From Planctomonas deserti (GTDB lineage: Bacteria > Actinomycetota > Actinomycetes > Actinomycetales > Microbacteriaceae), in contig NZ_QANL01000004.1 in the NCBI RefSeq assembly GCF_003067705.1, positions 62,001-126,000 on the forward strand: 64,000 bases of DNA, given 5' to 3'. The notes under the pieces were generated by a model. It was not told the DNA's origin. It was given only the letters and a program-made list of their open reading frames with translations, and did not search any database. How positions within the stretch are numbered: position 1 is the first letter of the stretch; the number at the start of each line of letters is the position of its first letter. Below are positions 1 to 8,374 of this stretch, one piece after another. Made by a program: the position numbers and the translations under genes.

Positions 1-554
1 GGCACGTTCGGCACGATCAGGCCCTGGTAGGTGTTCAGCCAGCCGAGCGACGACAGCAGGCTGATCAGCGGCGTGAACACGACCTCGAACGGCACGAGGA
101 GAGCCGCGAGCAGCACGACGAAGATGACGTTGCTGCCGCGGAACTTGAGCCGGGCGAACGCGTACCCGGCGGCCAGGCTGGTGAGCACCTGACCGAGCGT
201 CGTGAACACCGTCACGACCGCGCTGTTGAGGTAGTACATCCCGAACGGCGCCACGTCGAAGAGGTCGCTGTAGTTCTCGAAGTGCCACTCGCGCGGCAGG
301 AACGTCGGGGGGAACGAGAGCGCCTCGCTGGAGGACTTGACGCTCGTCAGCAGCATCCACACGAACGGCCCGAAGAAGATGAGGGACGCGACGATGAGGA
401 TGGCGTGCCGGGCGATCGCCGGGGCGAGCTTGCGCGCCCGCACCCCGAGCGGACGATGGCGGCGGTGATCCCGGCCTCCGCCGGTGCCCGGTCCCCGGGT
501 CGAGCCGGCGGGCGCGTTCTCGGCGAGAGGGGCCGAAGCGACAGCGTGAGTCAC
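1..554 (-). CDS. Carbohydrate ABC transporter permease, MalG type (3' end cut by window edge)
   Basis: Inner-membrane permease of a sugar importer, the partner of the permease just upstream. I start it at a GTG at 554, 10 bp after the upstream stop, because a GAAAGG ribosome-binding site sits about 8 nt before it and the reading frame stays open to the edge. The visible part has a Gly/Pro/Arg-rich cytoplasmic N terminus, a first membrane segment (residues about 42-60), the periplasmic loop typical of MalG proteins, and two further membrane segments ending in VPFEVVFTPL. The EAA loop that contacts the ATPase lies beyond the edge. Family is clear; the substrate is not. Confidence 0.85.
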   Translation of the reverse strand, partial: MTHAVASAPLAENAPAGSTRGPGTGGGRDHRRHRPLGVRARKLAPAIARHAILIVASLIFFGPFVWMLLTSVKSSSEALSFPPTFLPREWHFENYSDLFDVAPFGMYYLNSAVVTVFTTLGQVLTSLAAGYAFARLKFRGSNVIFVVLLAALLVPFEVVFTPLISLLSSLGWLNTYQGLIVPNV

Positions 555-564
555 GAGATGCCTT

Positions 565-1506
565 TCACGCCAGCTCGACGCTGTCGCGCCGAGCGAGCAC
601 CTTGAGCTGGATGACCGAGACGAGGATGCCGACCGCGAGCAGGATGACGGCGCCCGCGCTGGCGGGTCCGCCCTGGAAGAACACGAAGCCCTGCTGGTAG
701 ATCCAGTAGAGGAGCGTCTCCGTCGAGCCGAGCGGGCCGCCGCCGGTGAGCACGTAGACCTGCGTGAAGACCTGCAGTGATCCGATCAGGCCGGTGATGG
801 CGAGGAAGCCGCTCGTGGGGGCGACCAGGGGCAGCGAGATCGAGAAGAAGCGGCGCACCGGGCCGGCGCCGTCGATCGTCGCCGCCTCGTAGTAGCTGGG
901 CGGCACGTTCGACAGCGCGGCGGAGTAGATGATCATCGTGTAGCCCACGAGCTGCCAGATCGAGAAGACGATCACCGACACCATGGCCCACGGTTCGGAG
1001 GTGAGGAACGCGATGGGCTGGAAGCCGAACAGACCGAGCCCGTTGTTCACCAGCCCGCCGAGCGGGGTGAGCAGGTAGCTGAAGATCAGCGCGCTTCCGA
1101 CGATCGGTGCGATGTACGGCGTGAAGATGAGGGTGCGATAGAGGCCGCGCCCCCGGAACGGCGTTGCCAGGAGGGCCGCGAAGAACAGCCCGAGCGCGAG
1201 CGAGCAGGGCACGACGACGACGACGTAGAGCGCCGTGTTGCCCGCGGCCCGGAGGAACTCGGCGTTCGTGAGCACGTCGACGAAGTTCTGCGCGCCCACC
1301 ACGTTCCCGATGGTGCCGGTGCCCGGGTTCCAGTCCGTGAAGCTGTAGACGACGGTCTGCGCCAGCGGGAACAGGTAGAAGACCATGAGCAGGATCGTCG
1401 TCGGCGCGATGAGCACGTAGCCCGCCCGGCCCTCGCGACGCTCCAGCGGCGAGCGCGCCACGGTGCCGCTCCGCGGGACACGATCAACGGCGATTGCCAC
1501 GGTCAC
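565..1506 (-). CDS. Sugar ABC transporter permease, MalF type
   Basis: First permease of a CUT1-type sugar importer, 313 residues. After a polar N terminus there is a first membrane segment (about residues 30-50) and five more. The conserved cytoplasmic EAA loop is present near residue 200 as YYEAATIDGAGPVRRFF, which docks the ATPase. The start is a GTG at 1506 with GGAAGGTG just upstream. It forms an operon with the MalG-type permease 10 bp downstream. No binding protein lies on the 5' side, so it is probably beyond the window edge or encoded elsewhere. The substrate cannot be read from the sequence. Confidence 0.92.
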   Translation of the reverse strand: MTVAIAVDRVPRSGTVARSPLERREGRAGYVLIAPTTILLMVFYLFPLAQTVVYSFTDWNPGTGTIGNVVGAQNFVDVLTNAEFLRAAGNTALYVVVVVPCSLALGLFFAALLATPFRGRGLYRTLIFTPYIAPIVGSALIFSYLLTPLGGLVNNGLGLFGFQPIAFLTSEPWAMVSVIVFSIWQLVGYTMIIYSAALSNVPPSYYEAATIDGAGPVRRFFSISLPLVAPTSGFLAITGLIGSLQVFTQVYVLTGGGPLGSTETLLYWIYQQGFVFFQGGPASAGAVILLAVGILVSVIQLKVLARRDSVELA

Positions 1507-1597
1507 ACCACCTTCCGGCCTGCGACAGCGCTCCGAGGAGGTTCAACTTCGTCGTTGGCCCGTACGTCTCCGCCGCATCATCCATGCGACTGATGGA

Positions 1598-1626
1598 AGC
1601 CTATGGATGTTTCTCGGCCGTTTCAA
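1598..1626 (-). promoter_or_regulatory. Candidate promoter of the sugar permease operon
   Basis: On the minus strand TTGAAA (1626-1621) is followed after exactly 17 nt by TAGGCT (1603-1598), a good actinobacterial housekeeping pattern about 90 nt upstream of the GTG start at 1506. An A/T-rich dyad GAAAA-AAC-TTTTC at 1637-1649 lies directly upstream of the -35 element and could bind a regulator. Both are inferred from pattern only. Confidence 0.45.
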
Positions 1627-1726
1627 TTCGATTTCCGAAAAAACTTTTCCAAGCTTCGCCAACGTGATGCGGCTTCCCGTCCAGTTGCGACCCCCTTCGC
1701 CCCTGCCCCTGTCCCCTGTCCCCTCG

Positions 1727-1793
1727 CCCCTGCCCAGGCAGAGGCATCGTGCCCAGCTTCGCCCTGGGCAGGATGCTCCTGCCTGGGCAGGGG
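1727..1793. repeat. Long palindromic intergenic repeat, copy 1
   Basis: The outer arms CCCCTGCCCAGGCA (1727-1740) and TGCCTGGGCAGGGG (1780-1793) are perfect complements. Inside, GCATC/GATGC and GCCCAG/CTGGGC also pair, so nearly the whole 67 nt folds into one hairpin with few mismatches and a CTTCGC-like loop. It sits just past the 3' end of the HAD hydrolase gene. The same element recurs at 3501-3567 and near 11244-11308. The rest of the 1507-1830 gap holds only the promoter described above. Confidence 0.85.
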
Positions 1794-1830
1794 CGGAAGG
1801 GGAGCGTGCGGGGGCGGATACGAGTTCGGG

Positions 1831-2592
1831 TCAGGCCAGAAGCGGAAGGATGCCGAGCAGGTCAGGGTGCGAGGCCCCGTCTCTCTCGCCGTCGTCTCCC
1901 CGGCGGGCGCCGGAGCGGTCGACGAAGTAGGTGCGCAGCCCGGCCGCCCGCGCCCCGAGGATGTCCGCGCGATAGTCGTCACCCACGAACAGCACATCGG
2001 CGGGCGGCACGCCCAGCCGCGAGCAGAGGGCGGCGAAGGCTCCCGGGTCCGGCTTGGCCAGGCCGACGCTCTCCGACGTGCACACGACGTCGAACCGGTC
2101 GCGGATCCCCGTGCGAGCGAGCTTCTCCTCCTGCTGCCGCTCGGAACCGTTCGTCAGCAGTCCGACGGACATCCCGGCCGAGCGCACGGCGTCGAGCACG
2201 GCGACCACCTCCGGGAACACGCACCAGGCCGACTCGTAGGCAGCCCGGTAGACGTCGAAGATCCGGTCCAGCCGCTCGTCGCTCATCTCTCGGCCGCCGA
2301 GGACGCCGTCGTGGAGCCCACGGTCGCCGAGCCCGCCTCCGCTCGCGCTCGCGCTCTCGACCAGGGGCAGCACCTCTCGCAGGCGGCGGCGGCGCTGCTC
2401 ATCGAAGCTGATCCGGCCCTGCCGCCAGGCCTCGAAGTGCCGGTCCTCGGCGTCCCACCAGGCCTGCTGCAGGCCTGGCGTCGCCGTGCCGCCCAGCTCA
2501 CGCACGAGTTGCGTGAAGGCGCTCGCGGACGCGGCCCGGTGGTCGAGGAGCGTGCCGTCGAGGTCGAAAGCGACCGCGGAGACCCCTGCCAT
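1831..2592 (-). CDS. HAD-superfamily hydrolase
   Basis: Probable phosphatase of the haloacid dehalogenase superfamily, 253 residues. Motif I is FDLDGTLLDH with the nucleophile Asp10 and acid/base Asp12. A helical cap follows (about residues 20-110). Motif II is the LLTNGS stretch near residue 147, the motif III lysine is in GLAKPDP, and motif IV is FVGDDYRADI. This arrangement matches the HAD-IA group that includes phosphoglycolate phosphatase and YjjG-like nucleotidases. The substrate is unknown. It is a single gene; palindromic repeat copy 1 lies beyond its 3' end and may act as its terminator. Confidence 0.9.
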   Translation of the reverse strand: MAGVSAVAFDLDGTLLDHRAASASAFTQLVRELGGTATPGLQQAWWDAEDRHFEAWRQGRISFDEQRRRRLREVLPLVESASASGGGLGDRGLHDGVLGGREMSDERLDRIFDVYRAAYESAWCVFPEVVAVLDAVRSAGMSVGLLTNGSERQQEEKLARTGIRDRFDVVCTSESVGLAKPDPGAFAALCSRLGVPPADVLFVGDDYRADILGARAAGLRTYFVDRSGARRGDDGERDGASHPDLLGILPLLA

Positions 2593-2679
2593 GCCGCCAC
2601 CGTAGCGGTTGCTTCACCGCTAACCGAGGGAACACGATTCCGAGGTGGCGCGTTCGGCGCGGTCGACTACACTCGCTCG

Positions 2680-2942
2680 GGTGAATCGTCCCTCCCCTCG
2701 TCTGCCCATCGGGCGCAAGGAGGTCGTCGGCGCGCCCTGCGCCGACCCGAGATAGCCGTCGGCCGATCGTTACCCGCGTTCCCACGCGATTCATCCGCCG
2801 CGTGCCGGCCCTGAGCGGAACCGCAGGCCATAGCCGAGGTAACGCCGCGGGGTGAAGCCCGAGCACCGGCGACGGACCCTTCCGATCTCTTTCCCGACCC
2901 GCGCCCTTCCGAGCGCGGGCGAGCAGACAGGCATATCTCTTC
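2680..2942 (+). ncRNA. Candidate structured 5' leader of the FBP-type gene
   Basis: The gap before the gene at 2943 is rich in helices. There is an 8-bp stem GTCGGCGC/GCGCCGAC (2726-2733, 2739-2746), a distant pair CGTTACC (near 2769) with GGTAACG (near 2839), and a 7-bp CCCGCGC/GCGCGGG stem near 2900-2923. The words GGGGTGAAGCC and CCCGACCC recall the c-di-AMP (ydaO-type) riboswitch of actinobacteria, but I cannot align the whole consensus. The downstream gene is not a known member of that regulon. Treat it as a structured leader of unknown ligand. A -10-like TACACT lies at 2668-2673. Confidence 0.3.
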
Positions 2943-3434
2943 ATGAACCTCTTTTCCGAGGACCGCATTCGCGCGTCCTTCGTCAACGCATCCCTGCGCG
3001 AGCGCAAGGCGCTCGTGCTTCCCGCCAATCTCGACGCCGTTCCGTGGCAGGACCTCGACTACCTCGGCTGGCGCGACCCGAAGCTGCCCCTCCTGGGCTA
3101 CGTCCTCGCCGAGATAGACGGCGAGCCGGTGGGCGTGCTGCTGCGGCAGGCGCAGCAGGCCCCGCGCGGACGAGCGCAGTGCTCGTGGTGTGAGGACGTG
3201 CAGCTGCCCAGCCCGGTCACCTTCTTCGGCGCGAAGCGCGCCGGCGAGGCGGGCCGCAGCGGCAACACCGTCGGCACCCTCGTGTGCGCGAACTTCGAAT
3301 GCTCGGTGAACGTCCGGCGGCGTCCCACGCTCGCGTACGTCGGCTTCGATCTCGAGGCCGAGCGGCTGCGCCGAATCGAGGCCCTGCGCACGAACGTCAC
3401 CAACTTCGTCCGCAACGTGCGCGACGGGGCCTGA
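2943..3434 (+). CDS. FBP-domain protein with C-terminal treble-clef zinc finger
   Basis: A 163-residue protein of the family described as the C-terminal treble-clef zinc finger of EF-G-binding (FBP) proteins. The N-terminal half (about 1-78) carries the conserved LPWxxLDYLGWRDPK-like segment. The zinc ligands are the pair in CSWC (about residues 80-83) and two later cysteines in VCANFEC (about 115-121). Homologs from Firmicutes bind elongation factor G and influence release of stalled ribosomes in fusidic acid resistance. Whether the actinobacterial proteins do the same is not known. It is preceded by a long structured leader and followed by palindromic repeat copy 2. Confidence 0.8.
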   Translation: MNLFSEDRIRASFVNASLRERKALVLPANLDAVPWQDLDYLGWRDPKLPLLGYVLAEIDGEPVGVLLRQAQQAPRGRAQCSWCEDVQLPSPVTFFGAKRAGEAGRSGNTVGTLVCANFECSVNVRRRPTLAYVGFDLEAERLRRIEALRTNVTNFVRNVRDGA

Positions 3435-3500
3435 CCCGGCGCCTGGTGACCCGGCGTCGCGTGACCGGGCGTCCGGCCCCGCGTACTCGCCTTCACCGGG

Positions 3501-3567
3501 CCCCTGCCCAGGCAGAAGAATCCTGCCCAGCTTTTACCTGGGCAGGATTCGCGTGCCTGGGCAGGGG
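3501..3567. repeat. Long palindromic intergenic repeat, copy 2
   Basis: Outer arms CCCCTGCCCAGGCA (3501-3514) and TGCCTGGGCAGGGG (3554-3567) are identical to those of copy 1, with a paired interior around a TTTTAC loop. It lies just after the stop of the FBP-type gene. Confidence 0.85.
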
Positions 3568-3637
3568 CGAGCCGCCTGAATGGGCAGGATCCGCGTGCCT
3601 GGGCAGGGGTGAGCCGCCTGAGCCGGCAGGATCCGCG
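3539..3637. repeat. Tandem duplication of the right arm of repeat copy 2
   Basis: About 42 bp starting TGGGCAGGAT and running through CGTGCCTGGGCAGGGG to GAGCCGCCTGA occurs twice head to tail (from 3539 and from 3581). A third, truncated unit starts near 3623 as CCGGCAGGATCCGCG. Only the right half of the hairpin repeat was copied, so the extra units cannot fold alone but can pair with the left arm at 3501. Confidence 0.8.
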
Positions 3638-3702
3638 ACATCCCCGCAACGCGACATGCGCGCGGTGCCGGGCCCCGGCAGAATCGGATGCGTGGGTAAC
3701 AG

Positions 3703-4680
3703 ATGACGGGGAGACGCGTCCGTGCAGCCCTTCTCGTGATCCTGCTCGTGCTGTGCGGGTCGGCCGTCACAGCAGCGGCCCTGATCGAGGTCGCGGAGGC
3801 GAGGATCGCGAACCGGCCGCCCCTTCGCCTCGGTCTGATGACACCGGGCGGCCCCACCGCGAGCGACGAGCTCGACGCCGCAGCCGCGGCGCTCGGCGAG
3901 CACCCGTCGATCCTCATGTGGTACGAGGACTTCGCGCAGCCCCCGCCGATCGCCTCGCTCCAGGCGACGGCGGCGCGGGGCGCGACCCCGTTGATCACCT
4001 GGGAACCCTGGGCCTGGGGCGAGGGGGTCGATCAGCCGCGCTTCGCAAGCGACCGGATCGTCGCGGGCGACCACGACGGAATGATCGCGGCGTGGGGCCA
4101 GGCGCTCGCCGAGTGGGGCGAGCCGGTGCTGCTGCGCTACGGACACGAGATGAACGGCCCCTGGTACCCGTGGACGGACGGGGTGAACGGCAACCGCCGC
4201 GGGGACTACGTCGCCGCGTGGCGGCACGTGCACGACCTCGTCGAGGGCGCGGGAGCGACCAACGTGCGGTGGGTGTGGTCGCCGTCGGTTCCCACCGACG
4301 ACATGCCGCCGATGGAGACCCTGTATCCGGGATCCTCCTACGTCGACGTCGTCGCGCTCGACGGCTACAACTGGGGCACGTCGTCGTCGTGGACCTCCTG
4401 GGAGGAGCCGGCGGAGCTGTTCGGGAAGCCGCTCGAGACCCTGCGTTCCGTGGCGCCGGGCAAGCCCATCCTCATCGCGGAGACCGCGTCGGCGGAGGTG
4501 GGTGGCGACAAGGCTGCGTGGATCAGGACCCTCATCCCCTACCTGTCATCGCAGCTCGACGTCGAGGCGGTCGTCTGGTTCAACGCCGACAAGGAGGTCG
4601 ACTGGCGCTTCGACAGCTCGACCGAGTCGGAGGCGGCGCTCCGGGAGGCGCTGGCCGCGCGACGGCCGGCGGCAGACTAG
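3703..4680 (+). CDS. Glycoside hydrolase family 26-like beta-mannanase
   Basis: Membrane-anchored or exported glycosidase of 325 residues. The first 30 residues hold Arg residues and a hydrophobic stretch (AALLVILLVLCG) that can act as signal peptide or anchor. The (beta/alpha)8 domain carries the clan GH-A pair expected for GH26: acid/base Glu149 in RYGHEMNGPW and nucleophile Glu260 in ILIAETAS. Aromatic platform residues (WYPW, WNW-type) surround the cleft. GH26 enzymes mainly cut beta-1,4-mannan; related subgroups act on other beta-glycans, so substrate is tentative. The neighbouring methyltransferase gene follows after about 45 bp but is not obviously related. Confidence 0.85.
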   Translation: MTGRRVRAALLVILLVLCGSAVTAAALIEVAEARIANRPPLRLGLMTPGGPTASDELDAAAAALGEHPSILMWYEDFAQPPPIASLQATAARGATPLITWEPWAWGEGVDQPRFASDRIVAGDHDGMIAAWGQALAEWGEPVLLRYGHEMNGPWYPWTDGVNGNRRGDYVAAWRHVHDLVEGAGATNVRWVWSPSVPTDDMPPMETLYPGSSYVDVVALDGYNWGTSSSWTSWEEPAELFGKPLETLRSVAPGKPILIAETASAEVGGDKAAWIRTLIPYLSSQLDVEAVVWFNADKEVDWRFDSSTESEAALREALAARRPAAD

Positions 4681-4712
4681 CGCTCGCAGCAGCCCGCCTT
4701 GGTCCGCGGTCC

Positions 4713-4718
4713 TACGAT
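4713..4718 (+). promoter_or_regulatory. -10 element for a leaderless methyltransferase mRNA
   Basis: TACGAT ends 6 nt before the third of three in-frame GTG codons, at 4725. That spacing fits transcription starting at the start codon, and no ribosome-binding site is visible. Confidence 0.35.
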
Positions 4719-4724
4719 GTGGTG

Positions 4725-5471
4725 GTGCCGCTCTCCGCCGAGTTCACCGACCCCCGGCTCGTCGCCGTCTACGACACCCTCAACGCGTACGACTCGGGCA
4801 CGCAACCCGCGTTCTATCTCCGCCTCGCCGAGGACCTCGGGGCGCGATCGGTCATCGACGTGGGATGCGGAACCGGCCTCATCACGCGGGAGTTCGTGGA
4901 CCGCGGGTACGCCGTCACCGCGCTCGAGCCGTCGACGGAGATGATCGCCGTCGCCCGACGAAGGATCGGCGAGGACCGGGCCACGTTCCTCGCCGGCGAC
5001 ACCGCGCTGCTCGGCGCCGCGGGCATCGACCTCGCGTTCCTCTCCGGTCACGTCGCGCAGTTCTTCCTGACCGACGAGAGCTGGCGGCAGGCACTGACCG
5101 ACCTCCGCCGGGCGCTGCGGACGGGCGGCACCCTCGCCTTCGAGACGCGCAACCCCGCGATGCGGGAGTGGGAGGCCTGGGCGGACGGCACGCGGCGCGT
5201 GAGCGTCGACCCCGTCGCGGGCCGGATCGAGACCTGGACCGGGGTGGACGACGTGGACGACGGCGTCGTCTCCTGCACGCTCCACTACCGCTTCCTCGAC
5301 ACCGGTGTGGAGCTCGCGGCGGCGAACCGCCTTCGCTTCCGCACTCTCGGCGAGCTGGAGGCGAGCGTCACCGACGCCGGCTTCGCGATCGCCGAGACCT
5401 TCGGCGGGTGGGACCGGCGGCCCCTCCAGGCGGACTCGGCCGAGATCATCCTCGTGGCCCGCGCGGTCTGA
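4725..5471 (+). CDS. Class I SAM-dependent methyltransferase
   Basis: Soluble Rossmann-fold methyltransferase of 248 residues. Motif I is VIDVGCGTGLIT at about residues 37-48, followed by the acidic end of strand 2 in ALEPS and by the motif II region GIDLAFLSGH. The closest broad group is the Methyltransf_25 type acting on small molecules; the acceptor is unknown. Three in-frame GTG codons cluster at 4719-4727. I take the last because a TACGAT box lies 6 nt upstream, giving MPLSAEFTDP. It is co-directional with the GH26 gene and convergent with the kinase-like gene downstream. Confidence 0.85.
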   Translation: MPLSAEFTDPRLVAVYDTLNAYDSGTQPAFYLRLAEDLGARSVIDVGCGTGLITREFVDRGYAVTALEPSTEMIAVARRRIGEDRATFLAGDTALLGAAGIDLAFLSGHVAQFFLTDESWRQALTDLRRALRTGGTLAFETRNPAMREWEAWADGTRRVSVDPVAGRIETWTGVDDVDDGVVSCTLHYRFLDTGVELAAANRLRFRTLGELEASVTDAGFAIAETFGGWDRRPLQADSAEIILVARAV

Positions 5472-5510
5472 CCCGAGCCGCCGGACACGCGGTCGAAGGA
5501 TCGATCGCGG

Positions 5511-6284
5511 TCAGGCGCCTGCGAGGATCGCGGCCCGATTAGCCAGGACCCACTCCTCCTGCTCGTCCCAGACCCGTTCGCGCCCCTCGCGCAGCCACGT
5601 CGCCTGCGGCTCAATGCCCTCCTCGGCGAGCCGCGTCGCGAGAGCCCGCGTGCGGCGCTGCCGGGCGAGCACCGCATCGACGAGCCCCTCGACGATCTCG
5701 GGTGTCGCCTGCGAGCCGGAGTACGCCGCCCAGAACACGCGGATGCGCGCCGCGCGGTCCGGCGGACCCGGATACGCCAGCCACTCCATCGCCAGCTCGT
5801 CGGTGCGGAAGGGGGCGACGTAGTCGAGCGCGTACGCGACGTCGTCGATCGGATCACCGGTGTAGGCGAGGTCCCAGTCGAACACGCCGACCGGCGACCC
5901 GTCGCGCCAGGCGAGATTCCACGGCCCGAAGTCGCCGTGGCAGATGACCTCGCCCGACCGCGGCGCCTCGAGGTCGGCCCAAGTCATCGACTCCGGCAGC
6001 ACGAATCCGCGTCCCGCGTCGTGCACGCGCCTGAGCAGCCGCGCCATCGCCTCCAGCCCGGAGTGCGGCACGACGTTCGCCCAGCCGGGGCCGGGGTCGC
6101 CCGGAATCCACTCGAGCACCTCGCGCCCCTGCTCATCGACGCCGAGGGGCAGCGGCGCCTCGACCAGGCCCGCGGCCCGGAGGTGCCGCAGGGCCGCGTG
6201 CACCGCCGGCGTCCAGCGCTGCCGCGGCCGCCGCACGGTGTCGCCGACACGCTCGACGCGGCTCGGCTCGTCTGGTGCGGACAC
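5511..6284 (-). CDS. Phosphotransferase of the aminoglycoside phosphotransferase fold
   Basis: Protein-kinase-like small-molecule kinase of 257 residues (APH family). The catalytic loop is HGDFGPWN (His116, catalytic Asp118, metal-binding Asn123) and the Mg-binding Asp motif is FDWD (residues 135-138). The N-terminal lobe is short, which is common in this family. Members phosphorylate hydroxyl groups on aminoglycosides, homoserine, choline or sugars; nothing here points to a resistance role. The start is a GTG at 6284. A dyad GACACAC-CCCGA-GTGTGTC (6280-6298) overlaps this start and could be an operator or chance. Confidence 0.85.
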   Translation of the reverse strand: MSAPDEPSRVERVGDTVRRPRQRWTPAVHAALRHLRAAGLVEAPLPLGVDEQGREVLEWIPGDPGPGWANVVPHSGLEAMARLLRRVHDAGRGFVLPESMTWADLEAPRSGEVICHGDFGPWNLAWRDGSPVGVFDWDLAYTGDPIDDVAYALDYVAPFRTDELAMEWLAYPGPPDRAARIRVFWAAYSGSQATPEIVEGLVDAVLARQRRTRALATRLAEEGIEPQATWLREGRERVWDEQEEWVLANRAAILAGA

Positions 6285-6466
6285 ACCCCGAGTGTGTCAC
6301 GGCGGCCGACGCAGGAGGGATAGGGATGTCGGAGGAGGGGTGGACGGCCGGAGGGATCGAACGGGCGCGGCATGGCGCGTCGACGTACGGCGCCACCCGC
6401 CGGAGGGATGAGGCGGGCGCCGCATTGTTCATCCCTTCGGCGGATTCGCCCTCCGGGGCCGCTCCC

Positions 6467-6472
6467 TAGGCT
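6467..6472 (+). promoter_or_regulatory. -10 element for a leaderless ABC exporter mRNA
   Basis: TAGGCT ends 6 nt before the ATG at 6479, and no purine-rich ribosome-binding site lies between. This fits a leaderless transcript. No convincing -35 hexamer is seen. Confidence 0.5.
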
Positions 6473-6478
6473 CGAACT

Positions 6479-7468
6479 ATGATCCGGGCAGAGGGACTAG
6501 CCAAGCGTTACGGCAGCAAGATCGCCGTCGACGACATCACATTCACCGTGAGACCGGGGGTGGTGACGGGCTTCCTCGGGCCGAACGGTGCGGGGAAGTC
6601 GACGACGATGCGCATGATCGTCGGACTCGACCGGCCGAGCGCGGGCACGGTCACCGTGAACGGGCGCGCCTACGCGCAGCACGCCGCCCCGCTCCGGGAG
6701 GTGGGCGCGCTTCTCGACGCGAAGGCGATCCACACCGGCCGCAGCGCCTACAACCGCCTGCTCGCCATGGGGGCAACGCACGGCATCGGCAAGGCCCGCG
6801 TCCGGGAGGTCATCGCCCTCACGGGGCTCGAGTCCGTCGCGAACAAGCGCGTGGGCGGGTTCTCCCTCGGCATGGGCCAGCGCCTCGGCATCGCGGCCGC
6901 CCTGCTCGGCGACCCGGCGACGCTCATCCTCGACGAGCCCGTCAACGGCCTCGACCCCGAGGGCGTCATGTGGGTGCGCAACCTGGCACGCCACCTGGCG
7001 AGCGAGGGCCGCACGATTTTCCTCTCCAGTCACCTGATGAGCGAGATGGCGCTCACGGCCGACCACCTCATCGTGCTCGGCCGCGGCCGGATCCTCGCCG
7101 ACGCCCCCGTCGCGGAGATCCTCGCCGCCTCGACCCGCACGTCGGTCCGCCTGCGCAGCCCGCAGGCCGACCGGCTCGCCGCGCTGCTGCGCGGACCGGA
7201 CGTGACCGTCACCCCGACGGAGCAGGGCGCCCTCAGCGTCACCGGCCTCACGGCCGCCGACATCGGCGACGCCGCGGCGGGCGCGGGCATCCCGCTGCAC
7301 GAACTCACGCCCGTCGCCGCGTCGCTGGAGGAGGCCTACATGGAGCTCACCCAGGACGACGTCGAGTACCACGCCGGAGGAGCGGGGCCGACGGGACGAG
7401 CGGCGGGTTCCGATCCCGCGGCCGCGACCGGAACCGGCACCACCGAGTACCAGGAGGTCGCCCGATGA
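6479..7468 (+). CDS. ABC-2 type exporter, ATP-binding protein
   Basis: Cytoplasmic ATPase of an export system, 329 residues. Walker A is GPNGAGKST (residues 34-42), the signature is FSLGMGQRLGIA, Walker B is LILDEPVNGLDP, and the switch His is in FLSSHLM. The C-terminal part (from about residue 215) is the accessory domain common in actinobacterial drug-resistance (DrrA-like) ATPases and ends in a Gly/Ala/Thr-rich tail. The stop overlaps the start of the permease gene (ATGA), so the two are translationally coupled. The substrate may be a lipid, peptide or drug. Confidence 0.93.
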   Translation: MIRAEGLAKRYGSKIAVDDITFTVRPGVVTGFLGPNGAGKSTTMRMIVGLDRPSAGTVTVNGRAYAQHAAPLREVGALLDAKAIHTGRSAYNRLLAMGATHGIGKARVREVIALTGLESVANKRVGGFSLGMGQRLGIAAALLGDPATLILDEPVNGLDPEGVMWVRNLARHLASEGRTIFLSSHLMSEMALTADHLIVLGRGRILADAPVAEILAASTRTSVRLRSPQADRLAALLRGPDVTVTPTEQGALSVTGLTAADIGDAAAGAGIPLHELTPVAASLEEAYMELTQDDVEYHAGGAGPTGRAAGSDPAAATGTGTTEYQEVAR

Positions 7469-8295
7469 GCGCCACGATGACCGCCCGCCCGTCCGCCGCG
7501 TCCCTGCCCCGCCTCTCCGCCGTCGGCATCCTCCGCTCGGAGTGGATCAAGCTGCGCAGCGTGCGATCGACCGTGTGGTCGTACGCGATCATCGTGGTCG
7601 TGTCCTTCGCGATCGCCCTGCTGCTCGCGGCGACCATCGACTTCGACGGTGCCGCCCCGCCGGCCGAGATGCAGACGAGCATCGTGCTGCAGGCGTCGAC
7701 GTTCGGGATCTACTTCGGTCAGCTCATCGTCGGCGTGCTCGGGGTGCTGACCATCAGCGGCGAGTACTCGACGGGCATGATCCGCTCGACGCTCACCGCG
7801 GTGCCGAAGCGCCTCCCCGCCCTGGCCGCCAAAGCCCTGGTGCTGTTCGTCACGACGTTCGTCGTGGGTCTGATCAGCGTCTTCGGCTCCCTGCTGATCG
7901 CGTCGCCGCTCCTCGCCGCCAGCGGCGTCGAGGCGGACTACGGCGACGGCGCACTGATCGGCAATCTCCTGCTCGCGGCGCTGTATCTCGCGCTCGTCGC
8001 GGTGTTCGCCCTCGGCCTCGGCACCATTCTGCGCAGCAGCGCGGGCGGCATCGCGGCGTCGCTCGGCACGATCCTGCTCCTTCCGACCATCGTCAGCCTC
8101 ATCGCGGCGCTCACCCAGGCCGAGTGGGCCAACGACCTGATGCCGTACTTGTTCGCCAACGCCGGCACCGGGATGTACACGCCGAGCCTGGGCGGCGAGG
8201 GCCTCGATCAGGGCCAGAACACGCTCGTGGTGCTCGCCTGGGTAGCCGTGTCGCTCGTCGGCGGTGCCCTGCTGCTGAAGCGCCGGGACGCCTGA
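7465..8295 (+). CDS. ABC-2 type transporter permease
   Basis: Membrane partner of the ATPase directly upstream, 276 residues. It has six predicted membrane segments: near residues 30-50 (YAIIVVVSFAIALLLAAT), 80-100, 125-150, 165-190, 195-215 and 250-270. The conserved ABC-2 feature SGEYSTGMIRSTL follows the second segment. The ATG at 7465 overlaps the ATPase stop. The operon ends at a strong hairpin at 8375-8412. Confidence 0.92.
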   Translation: MSATMTARPSAASLPRLSAVGILRSEWIKLRSVRSTVWSYAIIVVVSFAIALLLAATIDFDGAAPPAEMQTSIVLQASTFGIYFGQLIVGVLGVLTISGEYSTGMIRSTLTAVPKRLPALAAKALVLFVTTFVVGLISVFGSLLIASPLLAASGVEADYGDGALIGNLLLAALYLALVAVFALGLGTILRSSAGGIAASLGTILLLPTIVSLIAALTQAEWANDLMPYLFANAGTGMYTPSLGGEGLDQGQNTLVVLAWVAVSLVGGALLLKRRDA

Positions 8296-8374
8296 CCGCA
8301 CGCTGACGGAGACACGAACGAGGACGCCGACCGGCACGGCCGACGGATCGACTAAGCACCCTTTCACCCCGTGA

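Noticed and set aside
5511-6284. Aminoglycoside resistance gene
   Set aside because: The protein has only the general APH fold motifs; such kinases act on many small molecules and nothing in the context suggests resistance.
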